Shown here: positions 13,566-25,628 of the stretch, piece by piece
Position numbering within the stretch: the stretch's first letter is position 1
How the letters are laid out: every line of letters starts with the position of its first letter
Assembly (NCBI RefSeq): GCF_963855985.1
Contig: NC_087119.1
Location: 4,938,001-5,002,000 of the forward strand
Source: Ostrinia nubilalis
Lineage: Eukaryota; Arthropoda; Insecta; Lepidoptera; Crambidae
DNA length: 64,000 nucleotides
Reading direction: 5' to 3'
Program-made: the position numbers and the translations under genes
Notes under the pieces: model-generated
The model's database searches: none
What the model saw: only the letters and a program-made list of their open reading frames with translations
Told to the model about the DNA's origin: nothing

Positions 13566-14279
13566 TTTTGTTCGACAATAGATTTTATGTCAGAATTGTT
13601 CATAGATTACGTGCAGTTAGACGATACAATTGAATTATGACGCGCTCAGACGCTATTTTCTACCTGAATAGAATCTATTAGTGTAAAAAAACTATAATTG
13701 ACTCCAAAACTACTGCACTAGATAAATACAAGTAGAAAAATTATTACGTTATTTATTTACTAGGCCTTTGCAATCAGTATCCAAATTAGGAGCTAGTCAG
13801 AATCTGTAACTTAATCGATTTACGTGAAGAAAACAATTTATATTTTTCATACTTATTAGAATTAGATTTTCAATATGTTTCTTTGCGAAAATACCACAAT
13901 TAAAAATAACACCTGTAATTTTTAATTTTTCCATAATCGAATAATTACAGTATTATATCCCTTTCAGGCCGGATTTCAGATTTAAAATTAACATTTTTGA
14001 CTACATAACATGTTTTATTATTGTTTAAGGTACTCCAAAAAAATATTTTTAAAAATCCCCCTCACCCCCCTCTGCGTGGGGGGACCCAGCACGATCGTGA
14101 CGGTCAGGCTTAAATTAATTTACTGCACGAAAGTGACGGTGTCAGGTTTTCAAGTTAAAAACCTAAAAAACAATAAAATATTTAGAAACATATTATATTG
14201 TTAATACTCTTAAAAGGAGAAGGAACTTTAAGTAATATAATTATCTGATTTAAATTGCAAATCATTTTAAAATAGCTAA

Positions 14280-15170
14280 AACGGTAGGCACTAGTAGATT
14301 TTTATTACATCTCTTGATGAGGAAAAAATCCTCTCCTGATGTAAAATTGGATGCTACTAAGACGGGTTTGTTATCCATTATCCATACATTTTACAATAAC
14401 AATGTCGTTACTAATGAATATTTGGGATTCTTGCTTGATGTCCTTATTTTTCTTGCTGTGAATGTGGCTTTGTTTTTTTAAATGTCAAAAACCATGTGAA
14501 CATGTCCCAGAGAATGAAATCCATTTGCTCGTCTACGGAATAAAAAACAATGTTGGCTTTCTACTTTGTCTCAAGCATTCTAGACTTGAGTAAGCACAGC
14601 ATTCCCTTCCTTCCAAAACTCAATTCTGGTTTTCCTACTGCAGGAGCTTCATCACTGTTTACTACATGAAAAGCCACACTAAAACTGAAAAAAGATCTCT
14701 GAAAATTTTGTCATCAACTAAAGCTAATCTCATTCTATTCGACGCCAATACACGTAAATGCATGGGGACGGAATACATCCCATGAAGAAATTAATTCAAA
14801 CTACTTTTTGAACTTTTTTACTGGGGTATTCAATACTTTTCCCGTTTTGCGGATAATTATTGGTAGAAACAGCTGCATGTTCAAAAAACATATTATCGTC
14901 AAAAGCCTTCACCGTAGGTCAAAGGAGACCACTACTACTGACAATAGTTCTGGATAGTAATAATCCCTCTGGTTCAATGGCATCTGTATCAAGACCCTTT
15001 GGCCAGTCGCATGGCTTTCCGACGACTTTTAGAGAGCTATTGGCATAGTAACTGACAATGGACCTGGTCTTGGAGGTAATTGAGGCTCATCAGTAGGCAT
15101 CAATGGCAAACCAAGAGTTCTACATTGCCTTCATCATGTTCCATCTCTTCAATTTCGGAATAATTGACAT
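14280..15170 (-). pseudogene. Degenerate piggyBac-like transposase
   Basis: Read on the minus strand with frame changes and stops, the sequence gives an acidic N-terminal piece (15100-15170). Next is a stretch resembling the conserved start of the piggyBac DDE domain (NNYPQNGKSIEYP, then NFFMGCIPSP and VYWRR, 14740-14900). Further on is DEQM followed by MWFLTFKNKATF (14460-14540), matching the DEQMIPFTGR...PHKWGIK region of the family. The order agrees with a transposase running right to left. Several stops and frameshifts mean it cannot encode a working enzyme. It lies between the CCCTTTCAGG termini. I am confident it is a remnant of this superfamily, less so about the exact ends. Confidence 0.6.
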
Positions 15171-15567
15171 ACCCAATAAGCTGAAGCAACAATTCACCCG
15201 TTAATTCTGTTCCTAAATTAAAAGCCGAAATTTAATTAAAAGCATTAAAATATAATAGTTCACCGCCATACAAAGTATGGCACCGAATGTTGGGTTTGAG
15301 TCGGATCATCACTATCGTGCAAACAAAATTTTGAGATGTAATATTTCCCACTGCAAAATAAATAATGCCAAAAATATTATTTACCGAATTACATTACTAA
15401 CTAAACAAAATATTAAAACCAAAATTCTACTAAAATAGTTGAATTAATCACGAAATAATTAGTACTAACGCTGACCACTCCGCTCAACAAAAGAGGTCGA
15501 CATCTTTACCTCGGTGTCAAAGAACACAGACTGCCTTCTCTCTCGCAACTATGCGTTTAATTCATAA

Positions 15568-16594
15568 CCCTTTCAGCACGAGAGAAAAATTTGACGATTT
15601 CTAAAAAATCGCGTTAGTTTCTGGGGTCTTTAGGATCTTAGTAAATAGAGAAAAATAGCGAAAAAATTTACCCCCCCGCACGATCGTATCAATCCGTCAT
15701 GAACCTATGAATAGCTATTTCATTACAATTACAATTTAAACTAATTAAAAAAATACATTTTAAATATAAGGAGCTTTATTATTCTTTATAAAGACATGAT
15801 ATCGTAATTAGATACTAATTTCTGCAAAAAAATTCAAAAATAGCTCATGGCCCTAATCTAGAACTCTGTCAAAACCTGAATTTTGGGGGTAGTAGCATCT
15901 TAAAATAATAATTGAACATGAGCTTTCGATTTTAGTAATAACTTATTTTTTTTTAATCCCAGATATCGAGGCTATTATTCAATAACACGTGGGGTTAGAT
16001 ATTTTCATAAAAGGGATCATATTGGTTCATCTATTGGTACTAGAATCCTGGTATCCTCTCGATATTTTCACTGGTGGCTGTATTTTCTACAGCAGATTTG
16101 TACTATTTGGTGGTTATGTGTCTCGGAGACATTCTTGAGTTTATTCTAAAGTAAATCTGATGTTCAGGCCTTTAAAAGATTCGAAAGGTTTCCATTACTT
16201 ACATTACCAAAAATTCAAACATCGTCCCGACATGCACGCTCGTGCTGTAGAACTTTAGGAGTACCTGGTACTCGGCTACATCTAACTTTTTTTAAAATTA
16301 AAGCGTATTATATTTTTTAAGGATATAATTTAAATTAATACGCACAAAATTCATTGAAATCCACAAAAGAAGTAATTTAAATAAATTAATACTTTTCACG
16401 CCTCCCGTAGTCAGGTACACGTCCATCTTTGTCCCTCATCACAGCACCGACTGAACGCCATTGAAAGTTTTTGTATGAAAAATAGCAAATATATCGAACC
16501 GTACGATCGATCGGAAGCGTCTTGGCTTGATTTACCAATTCACTAGATTTTTTCAAAGTCGAACGCACTTTCGTATTATTCTGTGCTGAAAGGG
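15568..16594. mobile_element. Nested non-autonomous piggyBac-like element
   Basis: CCCTTTCAGCAC at the left and GTGCTGAAAGGG at the right are exact 12-bp inverted termini. Both are flanked by ATAA (15564-15567 and 16595-16598), a plausible variant of the TTAA duplication. The termini are close to those of the host element at 13959. No intact coding sequence is present. Confidence 0.7.
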
Positions 16595-16712
16595 ATAAAC
16601 AGACTGTTGCACGATCGTTGGCTAGCGTATTGGGCCCGAAAAGTTGGTTAGAAAAGTCGCGGGAATTTTTTGAAATAACGTGCACGATCGTGTTAGGTCG
16701 TCCTGAAAGGGT

Positions 16713-16788
16713 GAGTTGAAATGTCGCGTGACGTCACATTTGAGTAAAAATTCTACTCAAGCGTGGCGTATCGCGCCATTTCAACTCG
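16713..16788. repeat. Small palindrome (about 75 bp)
   Basis: GAGTTGAAATG on the left answers CATTTCAACTC on the right, and GAGTAAAAATTCTACTC forms the centre. It directly abuts the CCTGAAAGGG terminus. Confidence 0.6.
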
Positions 16789-16927
16789 ATGTAGCACTGT
16801 TATTATTTAATTATGAAAGAAAATAAAAAATATGAGTCTAATATTTTCTAATTATCTGTCTGACGGACAAATAATTGAAATTTATTTTGTCATCTAGCCT
16901 AGTTGTCGTCAGGAAGTTGGTCTAACT

Positions 16928-16952
16928 AATTCAGCTTGCAAGATTCCACCCG
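16928..16952 (+). repeat. Short repeat shared with 18248
   Basis: AATTCAGCTTGCAAGATTCC followed by ACCC occurs here and again at 18248-18271. It probably belongs to one dispersed family that other insertions have broken up. Confidence 0.6.
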
Positions 16953-17554
16953 AACAAACATTTATGTAGTTACCTACATACATCATAAATTGCAAGCTAA
17001 ATAAAAGCTTGTAGTAAAGTCGGGTTTGTTCAAATTTCGAGAACGACTGAACCGACAAAAGCATTAGAAAATTTATGAAAAATAAAATAAAATTTTATCC
17101 CGTACAAAACGTTCATGGATTTTGTTATTTTTATTAAAGACCTTTAAATGACACCGACATCAAGGTTCATCAATTTAAGTTTAAAATAATAGGCAGTAAT
17201 GTATGAAGAAAGAGCTTCTATTCTGTATCTACCTATGCCCGTGTATTTTTGATCGGTGTCAAATCGGAGTTTTTGGTGCGGGGTACGCGGGTGTTGCTCG
17301 CGGCGTGAAGGTCAAACGCCCAAGGTCATTGAGGACTCTAATCGCCTTAAATATCGAGCCCCGCCGATGGTCACGTGACCCCGCGTGACGTACATTCACA
17401 GTGTCCGCTCACTAGACAACGGATTTAAACATACTTAAATACATTTTTTTTTGTAAATACATACATATTATACATATTAACACCCAGACCCATCACAGAA
17501 ATTAAAATTGAACCAAACCCAAACTTGATGCGATTGTGTCGTTTTATTGCGAAG

Positions 17555-18032
17555 TACAGTCACGGAATGAAAAGGTTCGTCAGTTTTCAAATTGATTCCT
17601 TCAACGAATCGCGAGCACATATTAACTTTTGAAACTATGTTACAGAATAATCTCGAGTTAGAGAAAATAATCTTGAACTGTTCGTCAGTAAAGTTCAAAA
17701 TTATCCACATCAAAGTTGTTTGACGATTTATCTTGTCAAGAAGATTATTATGATTGATAAACTAAAACCTTCTTGTTGGTTCAAACTGCCATTATTATTT
17801 CTTTTAAATAAATAAAACTATTGTCAATTGGTCAATGACATCATTGCATTGCACTGATGGGATAGAAAAATAAACAAGCAAAACCTTATTCGTTAGCAAA
17901 CGTCATATTTATTTAAATGTTAGCAGCACTGTTTCTTGCACTGTTAGGTTGGCAGGTTTGACTCTCACAGTACCTATTAGTGCAAGCGAAAACCGACACT
18001 AAGGTGACGAACCTTTTCATTCCGCGACTGTA
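17555..18032. mobile_element. TIR element of about 478 bp
   Basis: TACAGTCACGGAATGAAAAG continuing into GTTCGTCA at the left is the near-exact reverse complement of TGACGAACC...CATTCCGCGACTGTA at the right, giving about 28 bp of terminal inverted repeat. The inside is AT-rich, without coding capacity. The flanks share CCAAACT(T/C)GATG and GTCGTTTTAT, so it may sit within another repeat. Confidence 0.8.
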
Positions 18033-18247
18033 CCTTCCAGCTCCATCATCAAACCCTGATTACTATACAGAATTGAAGTACTCGTCAATACAAAACGAAC
18101 GAGCCCAAACTCGATGGAGTTAAGTCGTTTTATCCTATTTTAGCTCCATCATCAGATCAGCTCCATGTCATCATAATATTGCATGGTCATCCAAATTACA
18201 TGTGTATGCGAAATTTCAGCTTAATCGGTTGTCCGGAAGTGGGTCTT

Positions 18248-18280
18248 AATTCAGCTTGCAAGATTCCACCCATACAAATT
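18248..18280 (+). repeat. Second copy of the AATTCAGCTTGCAAG repeat
   Basis: It matches 16928-16952 and is followed by a GC-rich run (GGCGGGCCGGCCGCCGCCCG at 18321-18340). Confidence 0.55.
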
Positions 18281-19387
18281 TGAGCCAGTCACTGTAATAT
18301 GACGTCACGCGCATAAAATGGCGGGCCGGCCGCCGCCCGCACCTTTAAAATTCAATATCTTGGAAACTAATGGACGTATCGAAATAATTCTTTCACGTGT
18401 ATTTTTTATTTAAAAAATACAGAGAATACAGAAAGCTAAAAAACAAAATTAGTGAACATTCTTCATTGGGTAACGGGCCTAGTAGGATCAATATGATTCA
18501 GATCGTTAGGCAGCAGGACAGTAATTAATAGCGAGATCAAAGCCTGTTGTCCAGTAACCGTTGACCTTCTTTCTACGTATTATCGTCCAGCGTCCTTGTA
18601 CACGATATTTATATTTTATTTGGAATAACAATTCAAATTCAATTTTGCATTTCAAAAGTCTTTATTTTAACGTTTCGCCAAATAAAATCAAAAAATGTTT
18701 TGATAGTGAGATATAACACTACGAAGTACAGACACTAGGTTTTATTACGGGGTCGTATCATAGGCACATTCGCACTAGGCAGCTTAGTCGCGCGTCTGTC
18801 GGCTTTGTCGCTCGGCACCAGCGGAAGCTTTCATGTCGATGGATATTAGGTCGCAACACGACCCTTTGTTTGCCAACTAATCCGAGAGTCAATCTGAATC
18901 AATTCCGGGGTCTATTATGCCAAGGCGACGCGACGCGGCACATTGATATAGCGCGCGGACGCCGGTTCACACGTGAGATCTGCGATGCACGAGCCTCAAT
19001 GGACCGCAAGTGTACGCTGACTCGATGTAATTCCTACACGTACTGATCACTTAATTAACATGCACCCAAATGGATATAACACGTTACGTTACGATCCTAT
19101 TCACCACAGAACGCGACCTATTACGTACCGTACGTGTATTAGTACGTATTTGAAGCGTTAATTGCTATGCTTGATGAAACGTCAAACGCCCCTAATTGCA
19201 GTGATATCTAATCCTGCCGATTAGGTACACAAGACTGCTTTGTATTAAACTAATCAAGCTTCACCTGCACATAGATACAGGTACCCGGCTAGAGTTACCT
19301 ACTCACCAATTTATGTTGAGAATGAGATACAAAAAGGAATAATCAAATAAAGATGTTCGATATATTCTTTAAATAATATAAGAGTTA

Positions 19388-19550
19388 GGCCCAGAACACA
19401 CGGTGAAACGCAACTTCTAGTTACTTTTGAGTTGCATCTAAGTTTCTGCCATAGATTCCGTTGAGAGACCACACATGACGCGACCAGTTTGACCAGTTCA
19501 AATCGGTTTCAAGTTTCGTTGCAGTTGCGTTTCATCGTGTGTTCTGGGCC
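19388..19550. mobile_element. PIF/Harbinger-like MITE, 163 bp
   Basis: GGCCCAGAACACACGGTGAA at the left and TTCATCGTGTGTTCTGGGCC at the right are inverted termini with one mismatch. TTA flanks both sides (19385-19387 and 19551-19553), a 3-bp duplication typical of PIF/Harbinger elements. Confidence 0.8.
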
Positions 19551-20553
19551 TTAGTTACCAAAAAAAAGAAGGTTGTGTATGTTTTGCATTATTAAAATTT
19601 AAATGTCATCATCCAACGCTATGTGATTCAATTTCGATATTTGTTCGTGAAAGCTCAAACATTAATTAAAAAGCTCAACTAGGTTACCTCAAATCTGTCA
19701 TCACCAGTTTATTCGTTCGTATTTGGCTATGAAAGTTCACATATTAATTTAATTTAAAAGCTCTAGAGCCGCGAGCGAAACGGATTTGCGTTAAGCTCGC
19801 GGAGTTGGGCTCGGTTGGACAGCCAGGTGACTATCTGGCTTATAATCCTTCAATTATGTGCCGGCTCACTAGAGCGACACACGTTTCCACGTTTCGGCTG
19901 TGTCCATTATTAAATTGGTTCGGTTATGATGTTCCGGATTTGTGATTTGCTTTCAGGACATTACGAGTAAAGATTCTGCATGTTTCGATAGATACCGCAA
20001 AAATCACAATCGGCCAGGCAGTCGATTGAGTCTTACGAAACAGCCTGCCAGACGTAAGATATTTTTAAGCACCTCACTGGAATTCGGAAATAAGTCGAGC
20101 AACGTCTAAAAGCTTTTCACTTCTAGGGGTTGATGCAATTCCGTTTGTGATAAACGTACAATTTCCTTAGAAAACATTTTCCATTTTCCCGATTTATCTC
20201 TATACGAGGTTCAATTGTGTATTGGCTTACGTATTCGTTTTACACGTCGCATAGTAACTTTACAATGTTGCCATTATTTACATATTTGCTCCAGAATATT
20301 GTTTGTTCAAGATCGATTTTGGAGGTAGAGCACTAAGTATTACCTATAGTCAAAACAAACATAACGAGTCAATGACCGTTTGCACGATTAGTGCGGTAAA
20401 ATTCATAAAAATATCATTTAAACCAGCAGAGAAGGTAGTACTACCCCCGAGTAAGTAATATTTCCGTCGTCTAAGCACGATCCGGATACCCGCACAATCC
20501 GGCTACTAAACCCCCCGGCGAGAATAGCACATAAACGGAAGGCTTCGTCTACG

Positions 20554-20575
20554 CACACTTGCGTGTGTGCGTTGC
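20554..20575. repeat. Short perfect hairpin
   Basis: ACGCACAC-TTGCGT-GTGTGCGT can fold into a tight stem. It sits in a GC-rich island (20460-20595) whose edges carry AATCCGG and CCGGATT. Confidence 0.45.
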
Positions 20576-20875
20576 GAGGGGCTGCCGGATTATTATCAAT
20601 TCATTGTATCATGTCCAAGTACACATTATTTTCAAATTGTGTATTTAGACGACTCTTGTCAGTTGATGAGCCGAAATTCTTACCGATGTATGTCAATAAA
20701 TGTATCTTTGGACATTTTCAAAGGTAGCCTAGATGCATAGCTTGTATTATGGGTCCTAGACTAAAATATAGGAATACGTACTTAAATTGCTTGAACCACG
20801 TAAACGTACGTCTAGAGAAATCCGAGATGATATAAATTGGCTTCTTAAATCCTTATCTAAATCTAAGGGCTATCC

Positions 20876-20985
20876 AAATTGCCTATGTTATTGAAACATT
20901 TTTTTAAAGAATTACTAAATAAATGCAACACGGAAATAAATTACCTATGGTATTAAATATTTTTTTTGTGAATTACTAAATAGAT
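20876..20985 (+). repeat. Imperfect tandem duplication, unit about 60 bp
   Basis: AAATTGCCTATGTTATTGAA...GAATTACTAAATAAATG is followed by AAATTACCTATGGTATTAAA...GAATTACTAAATAGATG. Confidence 0.6.
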
Positions 20986-21953
20986 GAAAGACTTTATCAA
21001 ACAATTAAAACATTTTAGTATCACGATTATAAAGCGGAAACACTTTGCAATGAAATCACGATCTCTATTTGTATGAAATCCTATAAAAACTTGCATACTG
21101 ATCCAGAAAATTATAAAATAAATAAGGAAGGAACATTCTTTAGGCAAAAAGTTGTGCGTTCGTCTCAAAATGGGTAAGACATTGCACTTGTTACATGAGG
21201 AGAGAAGCTATAGCAACTTTATTTAATCCCCCATCATAATAGTCTGCCAATTTTTCCGCTTTTTCTTGCAGGACACTGAAATATTGTTCCCTGGTATCAC
21301 ACTTTATGAACCTATAGGCGAATATTTTATGTCATATGACTTACAATGATTGCATCAGCACTTTCTTGCTACTAGCTTCCATCCAACTTTGTTTAAGATC
21401 TAGCCACTTGCGGTGGTTTCAAAGCGTCCTTGAGACAAAATTGTAGGGCAACTCACAATGTGAGCTCACAAAATTATACGAAAACTCCTGCTTATTACGC
21501 TGTCCGCCGAATGGATTGCGGTTATGCGAGACTGACTAAAATGTTATTTTAGTCTAAAATTTCTAATGAAGATAATATGGTTTCGGGTACGTTTTCCGCG
21601 TAATTACCGTGCAGCAAACTGGTACAATTCCTCTTAATGTTTTCTGCATATAATTTAGAGCTCGTTGTTAATACCGCCAGTTATTAATTAAATACATGCA
21701 CTAATTGTTACCTACCTGGATCTCGGAGACCTTTTATACAGTGTGTCCGGGCATGTAGTGATCAAACTTTAAGGGCGTAATCTATGGACAATTTTATCGA
21801 TGAAAATACTTCAAATTTGGGGCCTGACCCATTTCTCGAAAAATTACATCGATTTAAGTTTTTAATTTTTAGTTTACACCTCTTCTTTAAAAAACAAGTG
21901 AAAGCGTGGGTAGCTTAACATTAATAGGCAAAACGAATGTAAATTTATTATTC

Positions 21954-22134
21954 TACGTCTATTAGTTTCGACATAATTGTTGAACAAAGATACCCCTTCC
22001 CAGCGGTTTCCATAGCGCACGCGACATTCGAAAATGCACTGCCTGAAAGGATCACACAACCTATTCCGATTACTATGGAAACCGCTGGGAAGGGGTATCT
22101 TTGTTCAACAATTACGTCGAAACTAATAGACGTA
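21954..22134. repeat. Nested near-perfect palindrome, 181 bp
   Basis: Arms of about 60 bp (TACGTCTATTAGTTTCGAC ... GTCGAAACTAATAGACGTA, both containing AACAAAGATACCCCTTCCCA or its complement) flank a loop near 22045. It would form a very stable stem. The overlapping minus-strand frames are its by-products. Confidence 0.85.
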
Positions 22135-22136
22135 CG

Positions 22137-23353
22137 GCCGAATACTGAAACACTACTCAAATCTGTCACTCAGCTGACGGGCTCCTAAATTTAAGTATCC
22201 TTCAATTTTAAATGGTATTCTCAAACGCTACTCAACGGATTTGAAGCCGTGATCAGCTAAGCAGCTCTCAAATGTTTACATAATGGCAACATTTACCAAA
22301 AAAAGTATGTTTTCATTTACACAAATGATAACTTTACGTCTTTTATCCATTACACGCAGCATCGTTTGGTTATGTATTGTCTTTTATGGAAATATACTCA
22401 ATCAACTTAACATAGAACAGTTTATTTTTAGTTTCTATTATTTATAAATCTCGTTTTATCATAATATAAAAAAATTAATGCTTGCATTTTTATTTCATTA
22501 AAAAAATGATTTTAAAGGTGATACTTTTTATTGTTGAAATCTATTAAGTGGCGATCGTGGACCGAAACGTAACCACAATTTTATTGGCATTTATCATTGT
22601 TGACTGACAGAGCATCAAATTGACAAATCAACAACTCTTGGAAATGCTGCTATGCGATGTCCCCTTAATCCTCAGAAATAGGCATGTTTATGTAAAGCGA
22701 TTTCATAGCAGCTATTTTGGTTGTTACTTCGTGCACTATACGATGCACAGTTGGCTGTTAGATTTGGAAGATATCACCTAGTACACGTTCTTAACTTCCC
22801 GTTGCGTAGAATAGTAGGGTTATAATAAGTATTTGGTCCACTGGTTGTATGGCATTTGGTGAGGGGTTTCAAAGAGCTTCCAAATTATGAATCCAGAAAC
22901 AACACCGTTTCTTTAGGGACGCGGAACCTCGCTCGGAATTGCATGTCATTATAATAATATTTTTCAATAGCGTTCAGCCTTATTGCGTTCCTGCGATTAG
23001 ATCTAGGTATTTCCTCGAGGCTCGAAAGAAATGATAACGATGACACACATTATTTACCACTATTTAGGTCGATTTAGGTATAAGAATAGGATTTAAGATA
23101 CCGCGCAAGCACTCTCAAATTTAACAGCTGCTTAAGACGATTTTGACAGTTGTTTGAGTAATGCTTAGCGTTGAATGGCGTTTCAGTATGCGAAAATTCA
23201 TTTAAGTGGCGTTTGAGTGCAACTTAATTTGAGAGGTGCTTAAAAATTGAGAACTGCTCAGATATTGTTTTGAGTATGCGAAATGTAAGTTTAGGAGCTG
23301 CTTAACTATTTGAGAAGCCGTCAAATATTTAAATGGCGTTTCAGTATTCGGCC
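22137..23353. mobile_element. TIR element inside the composite foldback
   Basis: GGCCGAATACTGAAAC at the left answers GTTTCAGTATTCGGCC at the right, a perfect 16-bp inverted repeat. The right end region contains repeated variants of TTTGAGNNGNNNCTTAA, which suggests subterminal repeats. No intact transposase was found in the interior. Confidence 0.65.
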
Positions 23354-25568
23354 GGTAGACTAATAAATTTACATTCGTTTTGTAGAATAGCTCAAATACT
23401 AAAAATACAATGCAAATAAAACATACCTTAACGACCTGGTTTTTCTTGTGTTGGAAAATAACTGAAAAAGAAGTGAAAAAAGTAATGTATTTTTCTAATT
23501 AAATCCATTCTTACTCCCATAAAATGTATGAAACTTGTGTCTGCTTTCTTCTTCTACTAATAGGTAATTTCATTGGCTATCGCATGATATAAAATATTTG
23601 CCTATTAATGTTAAGATACCCACGCTTTCACTTGTTTTTTAAAGTAGAGGTGTAAACTAAAAATTAAAAACTTAAATCGATGTAATTTTTCGAGAAATGG
23701 GTCAAGCCCCAAATTTGAAGTATTTTCATCGATAAAATTGTCCATAGATTACGCCCTTAAAGTTTGATCACTACATGCCCGGACACACTGTATAATTAGT
23801 ATTAGTCCCTATTACATTACGTTTGCTGCCTCTGTTCGTAAAATACTCCCCTAGTTTCTCCCCAATTCATGCACAGTGAATTAATCCAACAGTTATTTGA
23901 GTTGCCAACTTAAAAGCCTGCATCACAAGCAATAACTCGGCGCATTCGAATGTTCAAAGCTTTGTGCCGCCCGCCGATAGCCGCGCCACCCTGTCACGAA
24001 CTCTTTATAAATGCTTCACATTCCAAATATGCAGGAATGCGTCCAGCCTCGTTTTTCAGCAAATCCATATTCGCTCAGTTGTATTTGTAAAGGCAGGAAA
24101 TATGCTCTCGTCAAAGCTATATTGCCCATGGCGTCAAAGAGGCTATGTGATTAAAGCTGCCGAATGTTTGTGGTTATTTCATTTCAGTTTATTTGGCGGA
24201 GTATGTTTGAATAAAATTGCACACTGAAAGCGCAACATTTATTTTTTCGTGAAACTACACAGTGTAAAAACGTGTTCGCAATATCAATTGACCGTTTATC
24301 TGTGAAATGGTAAATGTTTGCCAAGTGCAGGTGAAACAGGGAATTCCGATAGTTACTAAGTACTAAAGGTAATTATTATTGCCCAATCTGGCTGCACGTG
24401 CAGGCTATTAGGCGGGCGAACTATGCGCTATTTTGTGTTCATATTACATTCTACTCGAACCCCTAAGCAGCCTATAATTAATTAAGGGAGTTTCATAACA
24501 ACAGAAAATTACAATTAATAAGCAATAAATTCCTTGTTTTGTTTGTTTTCTGTAACTGGTGTAAGATTTACCGCCCGAGGGTGGGGAGAAGGAATTTTTA
24601 AACTTTTTGAACCTTGGAATTTTGTAAATCTATATAAAAGAGAATAGATATTTGCTATAAGTGTATTGTGCAACTCTTATAGAAGAACTAATAAGTTATG
24701 AGTTAAAAATACCTTTGTAATCACTCATTGCCACTAGTAGCTTATCTGAAGGGACTGTCGATATTTAATTACAGGCTTACATTATGATAGTGGGGCGGAT
24801 CAAATAGGTGAAAACACTCGCGCTCTCTTGCATTGTCCCGCAGACAAAGGGTGTACTTTGACTTTGCTCTTCAAATCAAAATTACTGTTGCGATAGAACG
24901 ATAGCTTTTGTTGCTGATTTAATTAAGAGCACTTCGTCGGTAAATTAGTACCGTTTGTGTGTAGGTATTAGATTGCTCTCATTGCACAATGAAGTAAAAT
25001 AAGCTTTTAAAATACTTATGAGTTTGATTTACATGCATTGATTAGCATCTAAAAGTAAGTTCTGTGTTTAAAGTATTAGATTGGTTTTTCATTAAGTTAA
25101 TCTCTTTCCCGGCTGCATACATTAAAAGCTTTCCCAGCCGAAAAAATCTTTTACCTCTTCTCTTTCATAAATACAGCGTTTATTTCATTTTACAAGTACT
25201 TAAAGGAACCATAAAAACGTAGATGGAAGAAATGTTGGAAAGGTTTTCTCGACGCTGAAGGACGATTACAGTTTTAATCAATAAGGAAAATTATGTACCT
25301 GACAGCACAAAAATAAGCGTCACATTCACCTTACATGTTCCAATACGTGTGTGCTGTGTTGTGAGAAATACTTGGGAACTGAAGGCTATTTCGGCACACA
25401 TGATGAGGCGCTTTTAGCTGATTGCCTTCATGTTGAATCTGAAGCAATACGTATTAACGTTGCAATTAATTAATACATTTATCGAATCATTTTATGATGT
25501 AACGGCTGAAACTGTATCATTATATTTATTTGTAAAATTGTTATTTCTGCCATTAATTTAACGAATGT

Positions 25569-25583
25569 TTTCTTCTGTTTCAG
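25569..25583 (+). promoter_or_regulatory. Candidate recursive splice site (CAG|GTAAG)
   Basis: A pyrimidine-rich tract ends TTTTCTTCTGTTTCAG and is followed without a gap by GTAAGC. This juxtaposed acceptor-donor is the known signature of ratcheting points in long insect introns. It lies about 17.6 kb into the 50.6-kb intron. An alternative reading is an ordinary acceptor for the 45-nt candidate exon that follows. Confidence 0.5.
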
Positions 25584-25628
25584 GTAAGCACTTATTATTA
25601 TATCAGCAATGTCACAGTCTACATTCTC
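25584..25628 (+). other. Candidate 45-nt cassette exon
   Basis: It lies between the acceptor at 25583 and a strong donor CTC|GTAAGTG at 25629. Entered in phase 1 after the SH3 exon, it has no stop, adds 15 residues (KHLLLYQQCHSLHS after the junction codon) and leaves in phase 1, so inclusion would keep the frame into 58630. It could equally be the regulatory exon often found at recursive splice sites. There is no domain evidence, so the call rests on splice signals and phase alone. Confidence 0.3.

Larger units (their letters stand above)
13959..16711. mobile_element. piggyBac-like element with CCCTTTCAGG ends
   Basis: CCCTTTCAGG at 13959 and CCTGAAAGGG ending at 16711 are exact 10-bp inverted termini of the CCCTTT form seen in piggyBac-like elements. 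The size (about 2.75 kb including an insertion) suits an autonomous copy, and a broken transposase lies inside. The flanks (TATA and TGAG) no longer show intact TTAA. The palindrome ACGATCGT recurs at 14092, 15679, 16612 and 16684. Confidence 0.6.
12976..17346. mobile_element. TTAA-flanked piggyBac-type element (outer shell)
   Basis: GGCGATTAGAGTCCTCAAT at 12976 and its exact reverse complement ending at 17346 form 19-bp terminal inverted repeats. Both are bounded by TTAA (12972-12975 and 17347-17350), the target duplication typical of the piggyBac superfamily. The 4.4-kb interior holds at least two further piggyBac-like insertions and other MITEs. The terminal bases differ from the usual CCY start of piggyBac, so only the TTAA duplication supports the class. 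Confidence 0.65.
21735..23794. mobile_element. Composite foldback with CAGTGTGTCCGGGCATG ends (mariner-like)
   Basis: TATACAGTGTGTCCGGGCAT on the left is mirrored by ATGCCCGGACACACTGTATA on the right. About 210 bp of each arm match (for example CTTGTGAAAGCGTGGGT near 21895 and ACCCACGCTTTCACTTG near 23620). The TA flanks and CAGTGTGTCC start resemble Tc1/mariner-type MITEs. The arms differ by an extra ~210 bp on the right, and two other palindromic elements sit inside. Confidence 0.8.

Noticed and set aside
25608..25628. ATG-to-donor mini exon (MSQSTFS) ending at GTAAGTG
   Set aside because: It ends in phase 2, which does not fit the exon at 58630. The same stretch read from the acceptor at 25583 fits in phase 1.
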